A stretch of 64,000 bases of DNA from Pisolithus tinctorius (GCA_024663395.1 JANFAH010000002.1:2418001-2482000), one strand, 5' to 3'; positions 1 to 11,728 are shown, numbered from the stretch's first letter. Translations and numbers: made by a program. Notes: generated by a model from the sequence alone, not told the origin.

Positions 1-1701
1 ACCAGAGCTCCTCTTAGGCTTTCAATTTCCCTCTCAGTATGGATTACTGTAAAGTGTAACTATGTTTTACTACCAAGCATGTCATAGGAGTGCATTCTAA
101 TGAAGTGATTGGCAAGGCCTGGAACAATGAACTTGTGGTGATATATATATTTCATTGATATGTACAGGCATGTGTGGTAGATGCAATATATAGTAACCAG
201 CATGTGCTGGATGTTGATGTAGATCAATAAATGCTATGTTGTTGCCTCAGCAATCGACAGGATGCACAGGGGTGCATGGTATCATGAGACCGACTCATGG
301 CACATCAGTGGCACAGCCACTCGAAAATATATTCCTTATCAGGCAATAGCGGAGTTTGACAATTTTGGTGATGAGGAATATAAGGTTCTCTGCACCAGTA
401 TTCTGAAGTACAAATTGATATAAACTGTGAAATTTGCATAAGAATTTGGCTGGTATGAATTATGGCTAAGTTTCATCCTAGTTCTCATATTATCACAGTG
501 TAAAATCTGATTCAAAGCTCAACTTTTGTCTGTGGGGTTGTGTGAACAATGCAGGAGCAATACTTGAATTTCATTTTAATTTGCAAGCTTGTCAGTATTT
601 TAATTTCCCATAATTATCTGCAGGTAAATAACCTTTATGAAATTATACATACCATCATGCTATCTACTAGGCAGATACCTTACCAAATGATAAACAGGGC
701 AGCATACACAAAAGGAATGCAAATTGAGTGCAAACTGTATGATTGTTTTGCATGTGTGCCACAGCAATATCAAGCATAAATTGAACATTTTTCCTCACTT
801 GCTATCTCACTTCAACCAACATTGCACTTGTAACAAATTTTGTAGTGACAGCTGAGCCACTGGGAGTACTGTAAGCATCATCAGCTAGAGTGCATCAGCT
901 CAGCACCATTCTCAGAGGTCTTGTTTGCACATATACATAAATAGATGTTGATGATTTCTGTTAATGTAGTAGCTGTGCACTGCACAATCCTCAAGTGGCC
1001 CACCTATGAACCTCTTGCCAATGACTGCAAACATGCAAGGAACTTCATCTTGGCAGGGTAAATTGGCATTGTAATAGTGTACTGGCCATGTTGTCATTGT
1101 TGGCTGCATCAAGCTTGGAGAGGTTCTGGAAGTCAGTTCACTGACAAGGTAGTTGGTGGCACATTGTATAAGGAAGATGTGAGCAGCAAAGAAGTACCCA
1201 CAGTGATGGCATTTACAATTAAATTGGGTTGAGAAGGAGGCAGAGACAGGGGACCTTATGAGAATGTGGATAGTCAGAAGAAGTCAATGGCTTAGAATGG
1301 GAAGATGTCCAGAGCCAGATTTACCTTTCTTGTGCCCTGCACATGGACTGGAGTCAGTTGAACAGGGGCTAAGAGTGCAATTTGTTTTGGGCTCAAGGCT
1401 AATGCAGCAGATTCCAATGCAGTCACTGCCTGATGCCCTCATAGATGGTGAGTGATCACTGGGGTAATCCTGCCATGGATGGTCAATCATTCAAATGACA
1501 ATGGTGGAGCAGTGAAATAGTCTACCATACTGTTGATCCCCAGTGATATCTTGTGTAGGGACAGACACCACTGGCACCCTCAGTGTTTGAATGAGCACCT
1601 TACAAAAAGGAAATTGCTGCAATAGGCTTCGTTTTACTGTGTTATTGATTAAATAACTCACCTTAGCATCTGTGGTACTGAGTATCTCATTACAGTGCAA
1701 T
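1..1701. other. AT-rich stretch with no confident gene
   Basis: Only short open frames (under 85 codons) occur on either strand and none has a recognisable domain. CpG is scarce and stop codons are frequent in all frames, which fits decayed transposon sequence. A minus-strand frame at 912-1112 looks slightly protein-like but cannot be assigned. Confidence 0.5.
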
Positions 1702-2236
1702 CATGGCCAGGCAACAACAGTACAAGATTTGTCAGTGCTGTGTTCATGGTTGCTGCAGGGGCCACTCATGAGATCCTCTGATGAATGTATCCATCTCAGG
1801 TGTTCTGTTGAAACCATCTACTCATGCTCGCCATCAACATGATGAAGAACTATCACAGCAACATTGCCAATCCATGGAAAATGAGGGTGTGGAAAATAGG
1901 ATTTTATTGGCATCCCTTAAAATGCTGCAGTTAGATGCTACTGTAGCATCCAGGACCAACTCATTGACCATCCTTGATGCTGCTTCTATGAATGTTGAAC
2001 ATGGTTCATCCTCCAGCAGTACATTTCATTAAATGAGCTTTGATTTATCTAGACCCAGGTGGTCTGTCCATTGATCATTCTATTGTCATGAATACCCTCC
2101 AAGCACCTCAGCTGGTCACATCTAGGACTGACTCATTGACCATCCCCAGTGTTCCCATTGACATTAATCTGTCTGTTGATCATCCTGCTGATACAAATAT
2201 CCTCTTGAGGTCCACACTTGCATGTCATCATGATAA
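1702..2236 (+). pseudogene. Possible N-terminal fragment of a DNA transposase with a Cys-rich start
   Basis: A plus-strand reading starts at an ATG (1702) and opens with a Cys/His-rich stretch (CQCCVHGCC, then an in-frame stop). About 15 codons later comes a segment rich in His and acidic residues (THARHQHDEE). Short Cys-rich N-termini followed by a His/Asp region are common at the start of basidiomycete transposases of the Plavaka/KDZ kind, and that resemblance is the only basis for the call. The frame is broken by stops and is cut off at 2237 by the 1.85-kb element. A chance frame or another gene family is possible. Confidence 0.25.
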
Positions 2237-2238
2237 TG

Positions 2239-4085
2239 CTGTGAGTCAAAGTGTGGAAAGCTGGTGAAAACCAAACAAAACCAACACAAAAGACAAATGT
2301 AGAGTGAGTGGTGGTGTACCTCCATGGAACCTGGAGGGCAGAAGAAATCTAGTGTAGGGGGAACTTCAAGTGGAGGGTTCTCCTAGTGCAAGTTGATGAC
2401 GAGTTATGCAGGAGTAGACAAGTGAGTGATAACTGATGGGGGATGCTGAACAGAGTGAAGGTGTTCAGCTGAAAGTATTCTGGAGTAATGGACTTCAATA
2501 AAACATGCTCCTGGCACAAGTTGATGACAAGTTATGCAGGAGTGGAGGGATGACTAAGCAAGACTGCTGACTAAGAGTGGGTAAAGCTTCAGATAAAGGA
2601 TGGAGGTAGATAGACCCTTGATGGAGCCTCAACTACCAAGTATATGAGTGATGACAGAGAGACTCCTTTGTTGAGCCTCCAACTGTCAATGATGAGTTAT
2701 ACACTGAAATGAGAGCTGAACTGACTGACTGGATTGCTTGTTGGGTAGCTAAGTACATGGGGGTTTATATACTGTGGGGGGAGCACAGCTTGTGACAAAC
2801 AAGGCACAAACACTTGGTAAGTAATGAGTAAGGACTGAGTAATCATGATGAGTAAGTGAGAAATGGAAAGTAAGTAAGCATAGAAGAACTGGTAAGTATT
2901 GGCAATAAATGAGTCAAGGACAATCAAAATATCACAGTATGAGTCAAATAGAGTCAGAAACTGAGTAAGTGCACTGGATCACATTAGGGGGTGGCAATAC
3001 AAGTCAGATCTTGGCAGAGACATCACTGGACCAACAGATTGGATAACAGATGGATGGTGTTTGCAGATGGGGAAGTATTAATTCCAGAAAAGGATGGCAT
3101 GAGTCAGGTGTCAAAGGGCTAGGGCATTGGTGGTCTGTAGGGTAATGGGAGCATAGGCAATTGTGTCCCCCACCTATTCATCCTCTCAGCAAAGTCAATA
3201 AATACTTCATGAATGGGGCTCTGACGGAGGAGAGGGAGAAGGGGGGACATCTTCTGCTGGGTCTTGCAGTAAAAAGGCAAGATGCATGTCATACTCATCA
3301 TGAATGTGATCAGGGAGGCTGGAGGACAGTAGATTATACTGCAGCTGTCACAATGTGGGGAGAATGATGGATGAGATTGGAATAAAGATGGTGCAGGGAG
3401 CAGGGAGGAATGATCTGTATGCTTCATCAAGTGGGGAGACTGAAACAACCACATAAGACCTTTGTAACTGAGTGACAGACCTGAGGCAACCAAAGAATGT
3501 CCTTCTGGAAGTCATACTGATGAGGAGAACACATTGACCAAGCTGCATGGGATGGGACAGGGCTGACAATGAGGGAGTGAACCAGGGGGCTTCAGGACAG
3601 AAGCTGGTGGGAACACCTGGCAGATATATGTAGCCACTGTCTCTGGCAAATGAGACAAGCAAGATGATTGATGAAGAGGCAGCCATATCTGATGGACTTG
3701 GCAAAATGAGCATCTGATGGTTGGAGTGCAGTAGAAATGCATAGGGTGTGAGGATCCTCTCCAAACCTGGAAGGCAGGATGGCATGGCTGAGCACTTTAA
3801 GCGAGTGTGAGAACAGAGTCAATATCTTTGGAAATGGTGGAGATATGACAAAAACCAGAATGCCATACATGGGCACTAAAAACCTTTAACATGTGCTTAA
3901 CTTGCTTCCTCTTTTCTCTTTAGCACTGACAACTCATTCTTGTGCAAAGGATGACTGCTCACATCCAGCAGTCCTTCTATGCATGAGGGCTTTAGTCTTC
4001 ATATGCATGGCATAGTGTGCAACTCATCGACAAGTTAGGCAGAGTCAGCTGTAACCATGTCCACAACACCTTTGGTGTGTGACAG
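2239..4085. mobile_element. 1.85-kb element, copy 1 (CTGT...ACAG ends, 2-bp TSD)
   Basis: This block reappears in the same orientation at 11729-13582. Comparing the copies fixes both ends: the outer sequence is CTGTGAGTC on the left and, on the other strand, CTGTCACACACC on the right. The flanking dinucleotide is TG on both sides (2237-2238 and 4086-4087), read as a 2-bp target duplication. Inside are two degenerate subterminal repeats around a GATGAcrAGTTATGCAGGAG core (near 2395 and 2530) and an open frame on the minus strand conserved between copies. No transposase was recognised, so it is probably non-autonomous. The left flank is a possible transposase fragment and the right flank a gypsy Gag relic, so this copy does not lie inside one identifiable gene. 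Confidence 0.75.
3348..3785 (-). CDS. Small hypothetical frame inside the 1.85-kb element (copy 1)
   Basis: A 145-codon frame with no known domain. It contains the phrases ARDSGYIYLPGVPTSF and MTSRRTFFGCLRSVTQL, and both are kept almost unchanged in the second copy (12699-13256). There the frame runs on into a proline-rich tail, while here a stop near 3348 cuts it. Most differences between the copies are transitions, so conservation may simply reflect recent common origin rather than selection. The function is unknown. It could be a protein needed by the element or an accidental open frame. Confidence 0.25.
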   Translation of the reverse strand: MPSCLPGLERILTPYAFLLHSNHQMLILPSPSDMAASSSIILLVSFARDSGYIYLPGVPTSFCPEAPWFTPSLSALSHPMQLGQCVLLISMTSRRTFFGCLRSVTQLQRSYVVVSVSPLDEAYRSFLPAPCTIFIPISSIILPTL

Positions 4086-4087
4086 TG

Positions 4088-5003
4088 GCCCTTTCCTTTG
4101 GCATGGGGACAGTCATGTTTATAGTGATTCCCCTGGCAGTCGAAGCATTTGATATGGGAGGGGACAGGGCGAGGGGGAAACTGAGCAGCTCCAATTTCCA
4201 TGGGAGTGCTGTGACTGGGTTGAGTGCCAGTAGGGGTAAAGTGGGAGGAATAAGGAGGGTAACTGGAAGAAGAATGGGGAGTGGGTTTGTCAGGATAATG
4301 ATTATAAAGGAGTTTGAAATGATCCCTGGCAAGGCTGCTTCATGGAAGGTGATGGTCATCTGGAGGTAGTTCCCTTGTGTATATCCCCTCCTTAGGGCCT
4401 CCTTTACAATGGTGGGATGGACAGCATTCTCCAGCAAGAAGCCAGCAGTTTCATCAGTAACTCATCCCTGGACCTTCAGGGACTCAAACTTAGCATAGAA
4501 CTCCTCATACCGAGAGTTCCCTTGGCGCATCATGTGCATCTGAGCCTTTGCCCACTTGACATCTGTTTGAGGGGCAAAGAACCTGTCAATATCTTCTATC
4601 ATCTTGGCCATATCAGGCCATACTCCTGTGATGATAGCAAGTGAAAACTTTGCCTGAGTGAACCTTCCAGCTACAGGCCCTGTCATGCAGGACCATACCA
4701 CAGTACACTTGTCCTGGGCAGTTGGTAGGGCAGTCCTATTCTGCACAACCCATACCTTCATCTTCACCCACCACTCTGAGAACTTGGCATGATCTCCCAT
4801 GTACTGACCTGGGTCAGCCATCACTTCTATCCTCCTCTGAATTCCATTGGCAGGGAGGGCATTCCACTGGTTTCACTGACCCTCAATGGTCACAATCATG
4901 TCTTGTGCATTTCTTAGGCTGTCGCTTAGCCTGTAGTTTTCATTGCAGAGGGTGTCTAGGGCATTTTGGAGGTCAATCAGCTGGTCCTGGATGCCTTCCA
5001 TAG
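4088..5003 (-). pseudogene. Ty3/gypsy-type Gag relic
   Basis: Reading the minus strand from about 5003 gives a coiled-coil-like start (EGIQDQLIDLQNALDTL) and then a Gag-like core: MADPGQYMGDHAKFSEWWVK, later RYEEFYAKFESLKVQG. After a frameshift comes a CCHC zinc knuckle (CFDCQGNHYKHDCPH) near 4095-4145. This is the usual order for fungal Ty3/gypsy Gag, which packages element RNA. At least two in-frame stops and one frameshift are present. The relic ends at the 1.85-kb element (4087), and no protease or pol follows on the other side, so the rest of the element is lost or displaced. Confidence 0.65.
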
Positions 5004-5676
5004 TGATCTGGATGTTTCAACATTTGATGGGGACAAAGGTTGTAGTGGGGTTGCTGGGGTTCAGCAGGGAGTGAACAAGGGAAGATGGAGTTGATGGAGA
5101 ATGGGTAAGATGGAGGCAGGGGAAGAGGGTAGAGGGTGTGATCGAAGAGTGGAGTGAGTGAGTGATGTTTGGGGATATTTGGAATGAAGGGGTTTGGGTT
5201 GGGTTCCAAGGCCAGGGGACTTGGCAAGTACACCCACAAGCCTTCATGAAGAAAGTGAGAAATGGTGACGATGAGCAGTGTGAGGGTACAACGAACAGAA
5301 GCTAGTTCAAGTGTGATGAGACCTAACAACAGGGTTTGTTGTAGGCTCGCACCAAGAACCAAAAGAAGAAAAGAGAAGAGAAGAAGGGGAGACAACTTAG
5401 CAGCAGGTGACTTTAGGACTCATAGACCCAAATGAACTAGCTTAGAGCTAGTTGGGCGATTGAGCAACAGTACTTATACTAAGGTACATGAGGTAACGGT
5501 GAGGTATACATGAGGTTCATGACATCATAGTGACATCATAGTGATATCATAGTGGAGTGGAACATACTAGAAGGAAAGCATGTGGTAACAGCAAGGCAAG
5601 GTCTAGACCAGAGTCTGGACCAAGACCAAAGAGATTAGATAAGATGGAGAAAGGAGAAAATGTACATATCATAACA
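5004..5676 (-). repeat. Probable 5' LTR and leader of the gypsy relic
   Basis: On the minus strand the block begins at 5676 with TGTTATGATATG and runs into the Gag relic. It is non-coding, has a pyrimidine-rich tract (5360-5395) and short tandem repeats of CATCATAGTGA type (5520-5555). A TG start and position upstream of gag fit an LTR. The inner LTR border and the primer-binding site could not be fixed, and no partner LTR was found. It appears to have landed inside the copia fragment to its right. Confidence 0.4.
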
Positions 5677-5679
5677 CTC

Positions 5680-7660
5680 TACTGTCATCAGGTGTGCTCT
5701 TGAGCATGCACCAATGTACACAGAATTCTTGTGGTCTTGCCAGTGCATGGTTGCACTCATTTTGCAGCATCTTGACCTCTTGCACCTTGCTGGACCCCAC
5801 TGCATGCTGTTCAACAGCCATAGTGCCAATTCCTTCCTTCAGGCACTGCTCTGGTGTGTACTAACACCTACAGGTCTTATTTGTTATTGCCAATGTGCAA
5901 CCTTGCTTGACATGCAGTCCTGCACCTCCAGGTGCACTGCTGCATGGCTTTGGCCTGTTGAGGGTGTCTCCATAGGTGCACCAAGTTGCAGCCATGGGTA
6001 GTGATGCATCCTCAACTCTGTGTGGGCCAGTGTTGTGACTGCCACTGCTGTCCTGGTCAGTTTCAGCCTTTACTGGCTGTGCTCCCACTTTCAGCACATC
6101 TTCCCCATTCTTGACTGTTCTGCCACTGACCTCAATACTTCCAGCATCTTCATAATTGCATGCTGATGACTCTTGCTACCAGCTGACTTGTTTGTGTGAT
6201 CTCAAAGATCCTTTGTACTGATGTTTTGGCCATTGTCATAGCCACTCACATTACCACCATACTCCCCCTCAAGCAGTACTCATCCCCACTCAGTTGGTGA
6301 CTCCAGTACATAGTTTGTCATAGGGGGTGTAGGTTGACTGTACTTTGTAGGCATTCATAGTAAATTCTTGGCAGTGCATGTCGCATCCTTGGGTTCTGCA
6401 TGCCCATCTAACTCATTGCAGCTCATCTCCCCTGCTGCATGCTGTTTACCAGCTGTAGTGCCAACTCCCTCCCTTGGGTGTTTGGCTGGTGCCTGGGGAC
6501 TATTTGGTGGGTCTCAGGCACTCATGCATGCCCTTCTCTCATGTGCATAGTGACCAGGGTTGCCTGTATGGTGCTGCCACCCATGTCCTTTGTGTTGCTG
6601 CTGGGGTCATCTACATAGTGTTGTGGCACATCTGTGCCACCACTTGGTTGATCCACAGTGCTGCTTGCACAGCTGCTATCCCACTCCTCTTTGAGCTCTG
6701 TTCTCCCAGTTTGGGGGTAGCTGGATGTTCCATCGCTTGGTGACACTCTCACCTCAATGATCCTGGCTGGCCTATCATTGTTGGCCCTTTCCAGTTGTTT
6801 GTGTTCTGGCCTGTTTGATGTGTGGCAGATCTCTGTGTCCCCACCATCTGCCTTGAGGTTCACCATCTCCTTGGCTGTGATATCCTGGCCATCAATCTCA
6901 TCTGTGGCTTCCTCACCCAGACCTCTCTTCATGGCTTTGTTTTCTCTAACCATCCCAGATGTCTTGCCCTTGACTTCAGCTGATTTCACCCTTTCGAACT
7001 CAACTGGAGATGTGCACTGACAAAGTGTGTCTTTGGTGGACTTCATAGTCTGCAATTCAACCTCTCCACCCTGCAACATGACTCACTGGGCCACCTCAAC
7101 TGTAGCCTCAGCTTTTACTTCATCACTGCTTCTTGCCTCATTATGACTGTTCCCCTCAAGCCTCACCTCCTTAGGTGGCTCACTTGACAGTTCATCAGGC
7201 TTCACACATGGTACAAGTGTCTTGTCTCATGGTTCTCATGCATTTTTGCACTTGCCATTTGTTCCTTTTGGTTCATCCTTGCCAATGCTTGACTGTTCAG
7301 CTGGTGTGCTGACACATTTTACAGGGATGGAGATAGGATTTGGGTTGCCATAGGTAGTTGCTAGGTAGTTGAACATTTCAAGGGCTGTCTTGTAGTATTT
7401 GATGCATGAAAAGATGGAATTGGGCATGTTCCACATCAGAATAGAGTCCACAGTTCCACTAGACTTTAGCCATTCCTTTAGTTCATCACTACCTGGCCTT
7501 GGTTTTGGCTTCATGCCAACCAATACTTGCTCCACATTTTGGATTCATGTGACCTTGAGTATCTTCACACAATGCTCTTTCCAATTCTGTCCATTCATCT
7601 TGAGCTCAGGGATGTAGATGAAGCCTTCCCTAGTCCAGTATCTCTTCACTGCCATTCCTC
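5680..7660 (-). pseudogene. 5' part of a second copia element: Gag-like polyprotein relic
   Basis: Below the LTR and primer site at 7681-7973 the minus strand encodes a Gag-like region. A clear piece lies at 7535-7236 (EQVLVGMKPKPRPGSDELKE, then SSGTVDSILMWNMPNSIFS and FNYLATTYGNPNPI). A low-complexity acidic and Ser/Thr-rich stretch follows at 7079-6522, and more fragments run down to about 5690 (ECNHALARPQEFCVHWCM). The first piece matches the general layout of copia Gag (UBN2-like). Several stops and frame changes interrupt it. No zinc knuckle, protease, integrase or reverse transcriptase was found, and the downstream part seems displaced by the gypsy LTR at 5676. Confidence 0.55.
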
Positions 7661-7680
7661 CTAGGTTCCACCACTAGGCA

Positions 7681-7692
7681 GGGCTCATAACC
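7681..7692 (-). other. Primer-binding site (half-tRNA iMet type)
   Basis: The plus strand reads GGGCTCATAACC directly beside the LTR. This equals the anticodon arm of eukaryotic initiator tRNA-Met (anticodon CAU), so the minus-strand element would be primed by an internal tRNA fragment as in copia-type elements. The same 12 bases sit at 15291-15302. Confidence 0.75.
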
Positions 7693-7973
7693 TGAAGAAG
7701 TTTGTGGGGTTGCAGAGGGAAACCCAGAGAGGAATCTGTAGGGAACCTCAGTAGTCTGTCAAGCTACTTATATTGAGTATAGTACCTGTAGGGAACTATA
7801 CAAGTTAGTAAGGATATTCTATCTATGTAGAAGTGTACTCACCCTCAGTAGTCTGTCAAGCTACTGAGGGACTAGGTAAAATTTACTAGCGTATGTGTGC
7901 GCTCTAACAGCTTATGTAAGCGACATGATCACATGCCTAAGTGAGTAAGGACAGGGGTCATTTCATTCCAACA
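7693..7973 (-). repeat. 5' LTR of the second copia element
   Basis: The 281-bp block begins with TG on the plus strand (TGAAGAAG) next to the primer site and ends with CAACA, so the minus strand starts TGTTGGAATG. Internally it carries two copies of a CTCAGTAGTCTGTCAAGCTAC motif. Position, TG...CA ends and the adjoining primer site identify it as an LTR. No matching 3' LTR is in the window. Confidence 0.7.
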
Positions 7974-8079
7974 GGGCCCTCCCATATGTTGTGGTAATGC
8001 ACTTACAGGCCCATACATATGTTGCTCTCACTCTAGTCCCTCAGGCCTGTCCATGTGTACTGGCTAATCTATTTAGGCA

Positions 8080-8084
8080 GGCCC
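8080..8084. other. Target-site duplication GGCCC (left) of the copia element
   Basis: GGCCC lies immediately outside the left LTR, and the identical five bases are immediately outside the right LTR at 15595-15599. Five base pairs is the usual duplication for Ty1/copia integrase. Confidence 0.9.
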
Positions 8085-8376
8085 TAATGAAGGTATGAGT
8101 TTCTCAGTGTATGAAGTAGTCACTTTATTAGTACCTAACAAAGGTATGAGTTTCTACACTACGTCAGTACCAAGTAAATGAGCGGGAATCTAGCTATACT
8201 CACCTCAGTGTACGAAGTAGTCACTGAGGTGGAAAAGAATGGTGTGGAAAATTTATAGTACCATAATTAGTAAGCATAATGACATCGGAATTTAATTCCG
8301 AGGGTTGGGGAACAATTCTGAGCCCTCTGGGCAAAACTCTGAGACGCTACCATAATTCCGGATCGCATTCTCGACA
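8085..8376 (-). repeat. 3' LTR of the copia element
   Basis: 292 bp, aligning without gaps to the LTR at 15303-15594. By eye there are 21 differences, all transitions, and 20 of them are explained if the ancestor had CpG at the site. The minus strand begins TGTCGAGAATGC. Confidence 0.92.
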
Positions 8377-8383
8377 CTCCCCC

Positions 8384-9143
8384 TCAATCAGAACAAAGTC
8401 CAAGTGCAGATGCGAAGTGTTTCGCCTTGATGCTAGGTAAAGGCTTGGTAAGGGTATTGGCAACCATGTCATCAGTAGGACAATAAATTAAATGAAAGGA
8501 ATGGTTTTCCACAGCAAAACAAATGAAATGGTATCGTATGTCAATGTGCTTTGCATGAGCATGATAGCTGCCATCTTTGGTAAGTGCAATGGCAGATTGA
8601 CTGTCGGAATACAGCAGGATAGGGTATTTGAGTGGTCGGAAACCTTCTCCAATGAGTCATTGAAGCCACAGGCCCTCTTTGGCTGCATGAGTCACTGCAA
8701 CATACTCTGCTTCTGCAGTGGAGAGCATTATGAGTTCTTGTTTCTGCAAAGCCCAACTGATAGCTCCACCATCCAGTAGGTAGGCATATCTGCTTATAGC
8801 ATGTCAATGCTCCTGCAAAGCTCCATCTGCATCGGTATAGCCCTTGAGGCCTTGTTCTGAATTTCCGAACATTAAAGCGAGTGCTTTTGTGCCTGAGATA
8901 TACCTGTAGATTCATTTCATGGCTTCCCAGTGAGTCATGTTGGGTGCGTTGTTGAACTGAGCAACTGTGGAGACAGCAAATGTGATATCTGGGCATGTTC
9001 CAACAGCAAGGTGCATGAGGGAGCCTACAGCAGCATGGTAGGGTATGTTTTTCATGTGTGCAGCTTCTTCAGCTGGCTGTGGAATTTCTCCGTGGGAGAG
9101 TTTTATTCCAGGGTCCATCGGAATTGCAGCAGGTTTGCAGTCA
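8384..9143 (-). pseudogene. Copia RNase H domain and end of pol
   Basis: The minus-strand reading continues pol after the solo LTR: SYHAAVGSLMHLA-like connection sequence (IPYHAAVGSLMHLAVGTCPD), then RNase H motifs GYTDADGAL, LSTAEAEYVAVTHAA and LLYSDSQSAIALTKD, and the terminal KHIDIRYH and TLTKPLPSIKAKHFASALGL. These are the standard copia RNase H landmarks (degradation of the RNA strand of the hybrid). At least three in-frame stops occur. The pol stop codon (8384-8386) overlaps the polypurine tract at 8377-8385. Confidence 0.85.
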
Positions 9144-9148
9144 GTGAG

Positions 9149-9735
9149 TGTTAAGTCCGGGTCTTCACCAGTCCAAGGCTGATCTGGAGTCCAGTTGGGG
9201 GTCAGAGGATAGTACGAGATATCAAGGGGTTTGGACTATTGGACTTAGCGACTGATGACGCAGCACTATTCCCTTGCGTGGGCCGTAGTCCAGTCGAGAA
9301 GCAGAAGACAGAAGAACAGGGAGGCCGGGTTAAGACGAGAACTAGTTTGATTTCAGACTGAGGCTAGAACAGATTATCCTACAGCTTAAATACTAGAAGT
9401 AATCTAAGTGTAACGTAGCACCAGAGACCGGTCTGTGCCGGTACAGTGATGATTGGTAAACACATTGGTAAGTAATGTTACAAAGAATCTTATCAAGCAA
9501 AGACTATGAACAAGGAATTACTGGGAACTGGGGCAGGACATGTGGCCGGGTCGGATGTTACACCGGCCTGGTACAAACTGAGGGGACAACTCGCCTGGGC
9601 ACTGCCTTGCAGTGCCACATGAGCTAACATGTTTCTGGGTCGAAGGGTTAAGACCGGGACTGGGGCAAGGGTTGGATGGGACCAGTTGAGACCGGTGTAG
9701 AGCCGGTCTAGGGTGGCCTGGACACAGTCATGACA
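9149..9735 (+). repeat. Solo LTR of a Ty3/gypsy chromovirus
   Basis: The 587-bp block starts TGTTAAGTCC and ends GTCATGACA, and it is flanked by GTGAG on both sides (9144-9148 and 9736-9740). It is clearly homologous to the 587-bp LTR at 56892-57478, which belongs to a gypsy element in the same window. No internal sequence is present, so it is a solo LTR left by LTR-LTR recombination. It splits the copia pol between reverse transcriptase and RNase H. Orientation is given as in the copy at 56.9 kb; the parent element there is coded on the minus strand. Confidence 0.92.
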
Positions 9736-9740
9736 GTGAG

Positions 9741-10640
9741 GTTGTATTTCATCAGGATGGCCTCAATGTAGGACTGCTGTGACAGGGATATGGTGCAGGC
9801 TTCTCTGTTCCATGTCACCTTCATCCCAAGTAGCCAACTGATGGGCCCTAGGTCGGAGATTTTAAAACGAGTGCTGATCTCCTGTTTAAATGAGTGAATT
9901 AATGATGGGGAACTGCCTGTTACAGTGCAGTTGTCGATGTGGCTGGCAAGGATGAGAATTTCTGATCCTATGCGACCATAGAACACTCCCCAGTCTGTGT
10001 GTGCTCTGGTGAGCCCAAGATCTGCAAGAGTAGCACATAGCTTCTGGTACCACCGAAGTGCACCTTGTTTCAAGCTGTATAATGCTACATTTAGCTTCCC
10101 AACTGGATGGGAAAAATTCTGCCCTACAGCATAGCCCTCAGGGAGCTCCATGTAGATGTCTTCACCATCTCTGAGTTTGCCATTGAGGAATGCCAAGTGG
10201 AAATCGAATACATCAATATCCCAGTCATTGCATGTAGCGACTGCTAGTATGGTGTGGAGAGATGCGAGTCTTGTGACAGGAGCATATGTTTCATCATAGT
10301 CAATGCCCTGTATCTGGGAGTAGCCCTTAGCAACTAGGTGGGCCTTGTACTTCTCGATTTCTCTGGCAGCATTGCATTTGATCTTGAAGACCCATTTGCA
10401 TCCTACAACATTTGCACCTTTGGGGCACTCGATGACATCCCAGGTATGCACTTCCTCTAGGCTCTTTAATTCCGCATTTATGGCGTTTTGCCACTTTGGC
10501 CAGTCAGCTCAGGATTTCGCCTCATGGACTGTTGATGGGTCCAGCCCTTCAGCTTCAGCCATCCCTGCCACCATAGCATACACAATGTTAGTGTCATCTT
10601 CATCAGCAGCTAGTTCTTCGTCAAATACATAGGTAGCATT
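9741..10640 (-). pseudogene. Copia reverse transcriptase
   Basis: From about 10640 downward the minus strand reads HTWDVIECPKGANVVGCKWV, then KYKAHLVAKGYSQIQGIDYD and ETYAPVTRLASLHTILAVA, the typical start of copia reverse transcriptase. It continues through VFDFHLAFLNGKL and the region YSLKQGALRWYQKL. The catalytic box reads HIDNCTV where the family has a -VDD- type box, so the second Asp has become Asn. That change (GAC to AAC after a C) is a CpG transition. The open part runs 10451-9708 and enters the solo LTR at 9735. Confidence 0.85.
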
Positions 10641-11726
10641 TTCTCAGGATTTCAGGCTGCCTGGGTTGCTATCACTCTCTCAGAGTTCTTTTACGAAGTT
10701 GAGAGGGATGCACCCATCACAAGTGCCTTCCCCTGCACATAGGCACCTCATATAGTCTGATTCAAAGCACTGGCAAGTGGAATGATGAGGTTGAGGTGGA
10801 GGTGTTTTGAAATTGTCTCTGAGTGGGTCTGAAATGAGTCTCGGAATTTCCAAAGTTGCTTCAGTGGGTCACTCAACCATCTGCAGGGCCTTGGAATTTC
10901 CCTGTGAAGCTGCGGAGTTCCATTCTGAGGCATCAGAATTTCGTTTTGAGGCTTCGGAATTTCCTTCTGAGGCATCAGAATTCCCCTGCTCCCCCTCGAG
11001 CAGCACACCATGTGGTACAAACACATCCTGGCGCTCGAAAATGACACTTCTTTCAATTCTGATTGCTCGTGTGTCAGGCCAGTAGATACAGTGGCCATTG
11101 CTCTCAGGATCAAAACCTACCCAGTGTCCGTCTTGGGCTCACATGTCTAGTTTGGAGCCAGAGGTGTCATGGACCTTGACACAACATCCCCAGACCAGAA
11201 TTTTTGAGAGGTCAGGTGGTCTTTGGTAGAGCATTTCATAGGGAGTTTTTGTGCCTAGATGGCGAGTTGACGAGTGGTTTTTGAGCCAAGTAGCATGCAT
11301 AATGGCCTCCCCCCAGAGGTTCTTGGGTAGGCCACTGGCATGAATCATTGCACATACATGCTCAACAAGTGTTCTGTTGAGTCATTCTGCAACTCTGTTG
11401 TGTTCAGGGGTATCATGGATGGTTATGCATCGTTCTGTGCCTCAGGATTTCAGATATTCCGAAAATTCCACACTAAGGTATTCTCCCCCTCAATCTGAGT
11501 GAAGTCACTTGACTTTGGTGTCGAACTGCATGTTCAGCCAGCTTCATAGGCCTTGTATGATGTGAAGGTCTTGGCTTTTGTCTTCTGGAGGTACAGCTTG
11601 GTGTAGCGGGTGTGGTTGTCCATGAATGAGATGTAGTATTGACTGTGGCCAGGGGTTTGGACCAGAGAAGGTCCCCAGAGGTCTGTGTGGACCTCATCAC
11701 CTAGATGTTCACAGTGGGGTGGGTTG
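10641..11726 (-). pseudogene. Copia integrase core and linker
   Basis: After the 1.85-kb insertion the minus strand resumes with NPPHCEHLGDEVHTDLWGPS (first catalytic Asp), then YYISFMDNHTRYTKLYLQKT, a SD*GGEY site (second Asp, with Arg changed to stop), and HNRVAE*LNRTLVEHVCAM (catalytic Glu context). Next comes LPKNLWGEAIMHATWLKNH and PYEMLYQRPPDLSKILVWGC. This is the DDE integrase core of Ty1/copia, which inserts the cDNA. The stop in SD*GGEY is CGA changed to TGA. Downstream, 10860-11010 holds a Ser/Asn-rich repeat (period about 8 codons, EASKRNSDASEWNS type) before reverse transcriptase. Confidence 0.85.
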
Positions 11727-11728
11727 CA

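Noticed and set aside
5640..6100. Plus-strand frames at 5714-6001 and 6368-6743 as Cys-rich secreted proteins
   Set aside because: The minus strand reads as a copia Gag relic. The plus frames have no signal peptide of convincing form and follow from the reverse complement.
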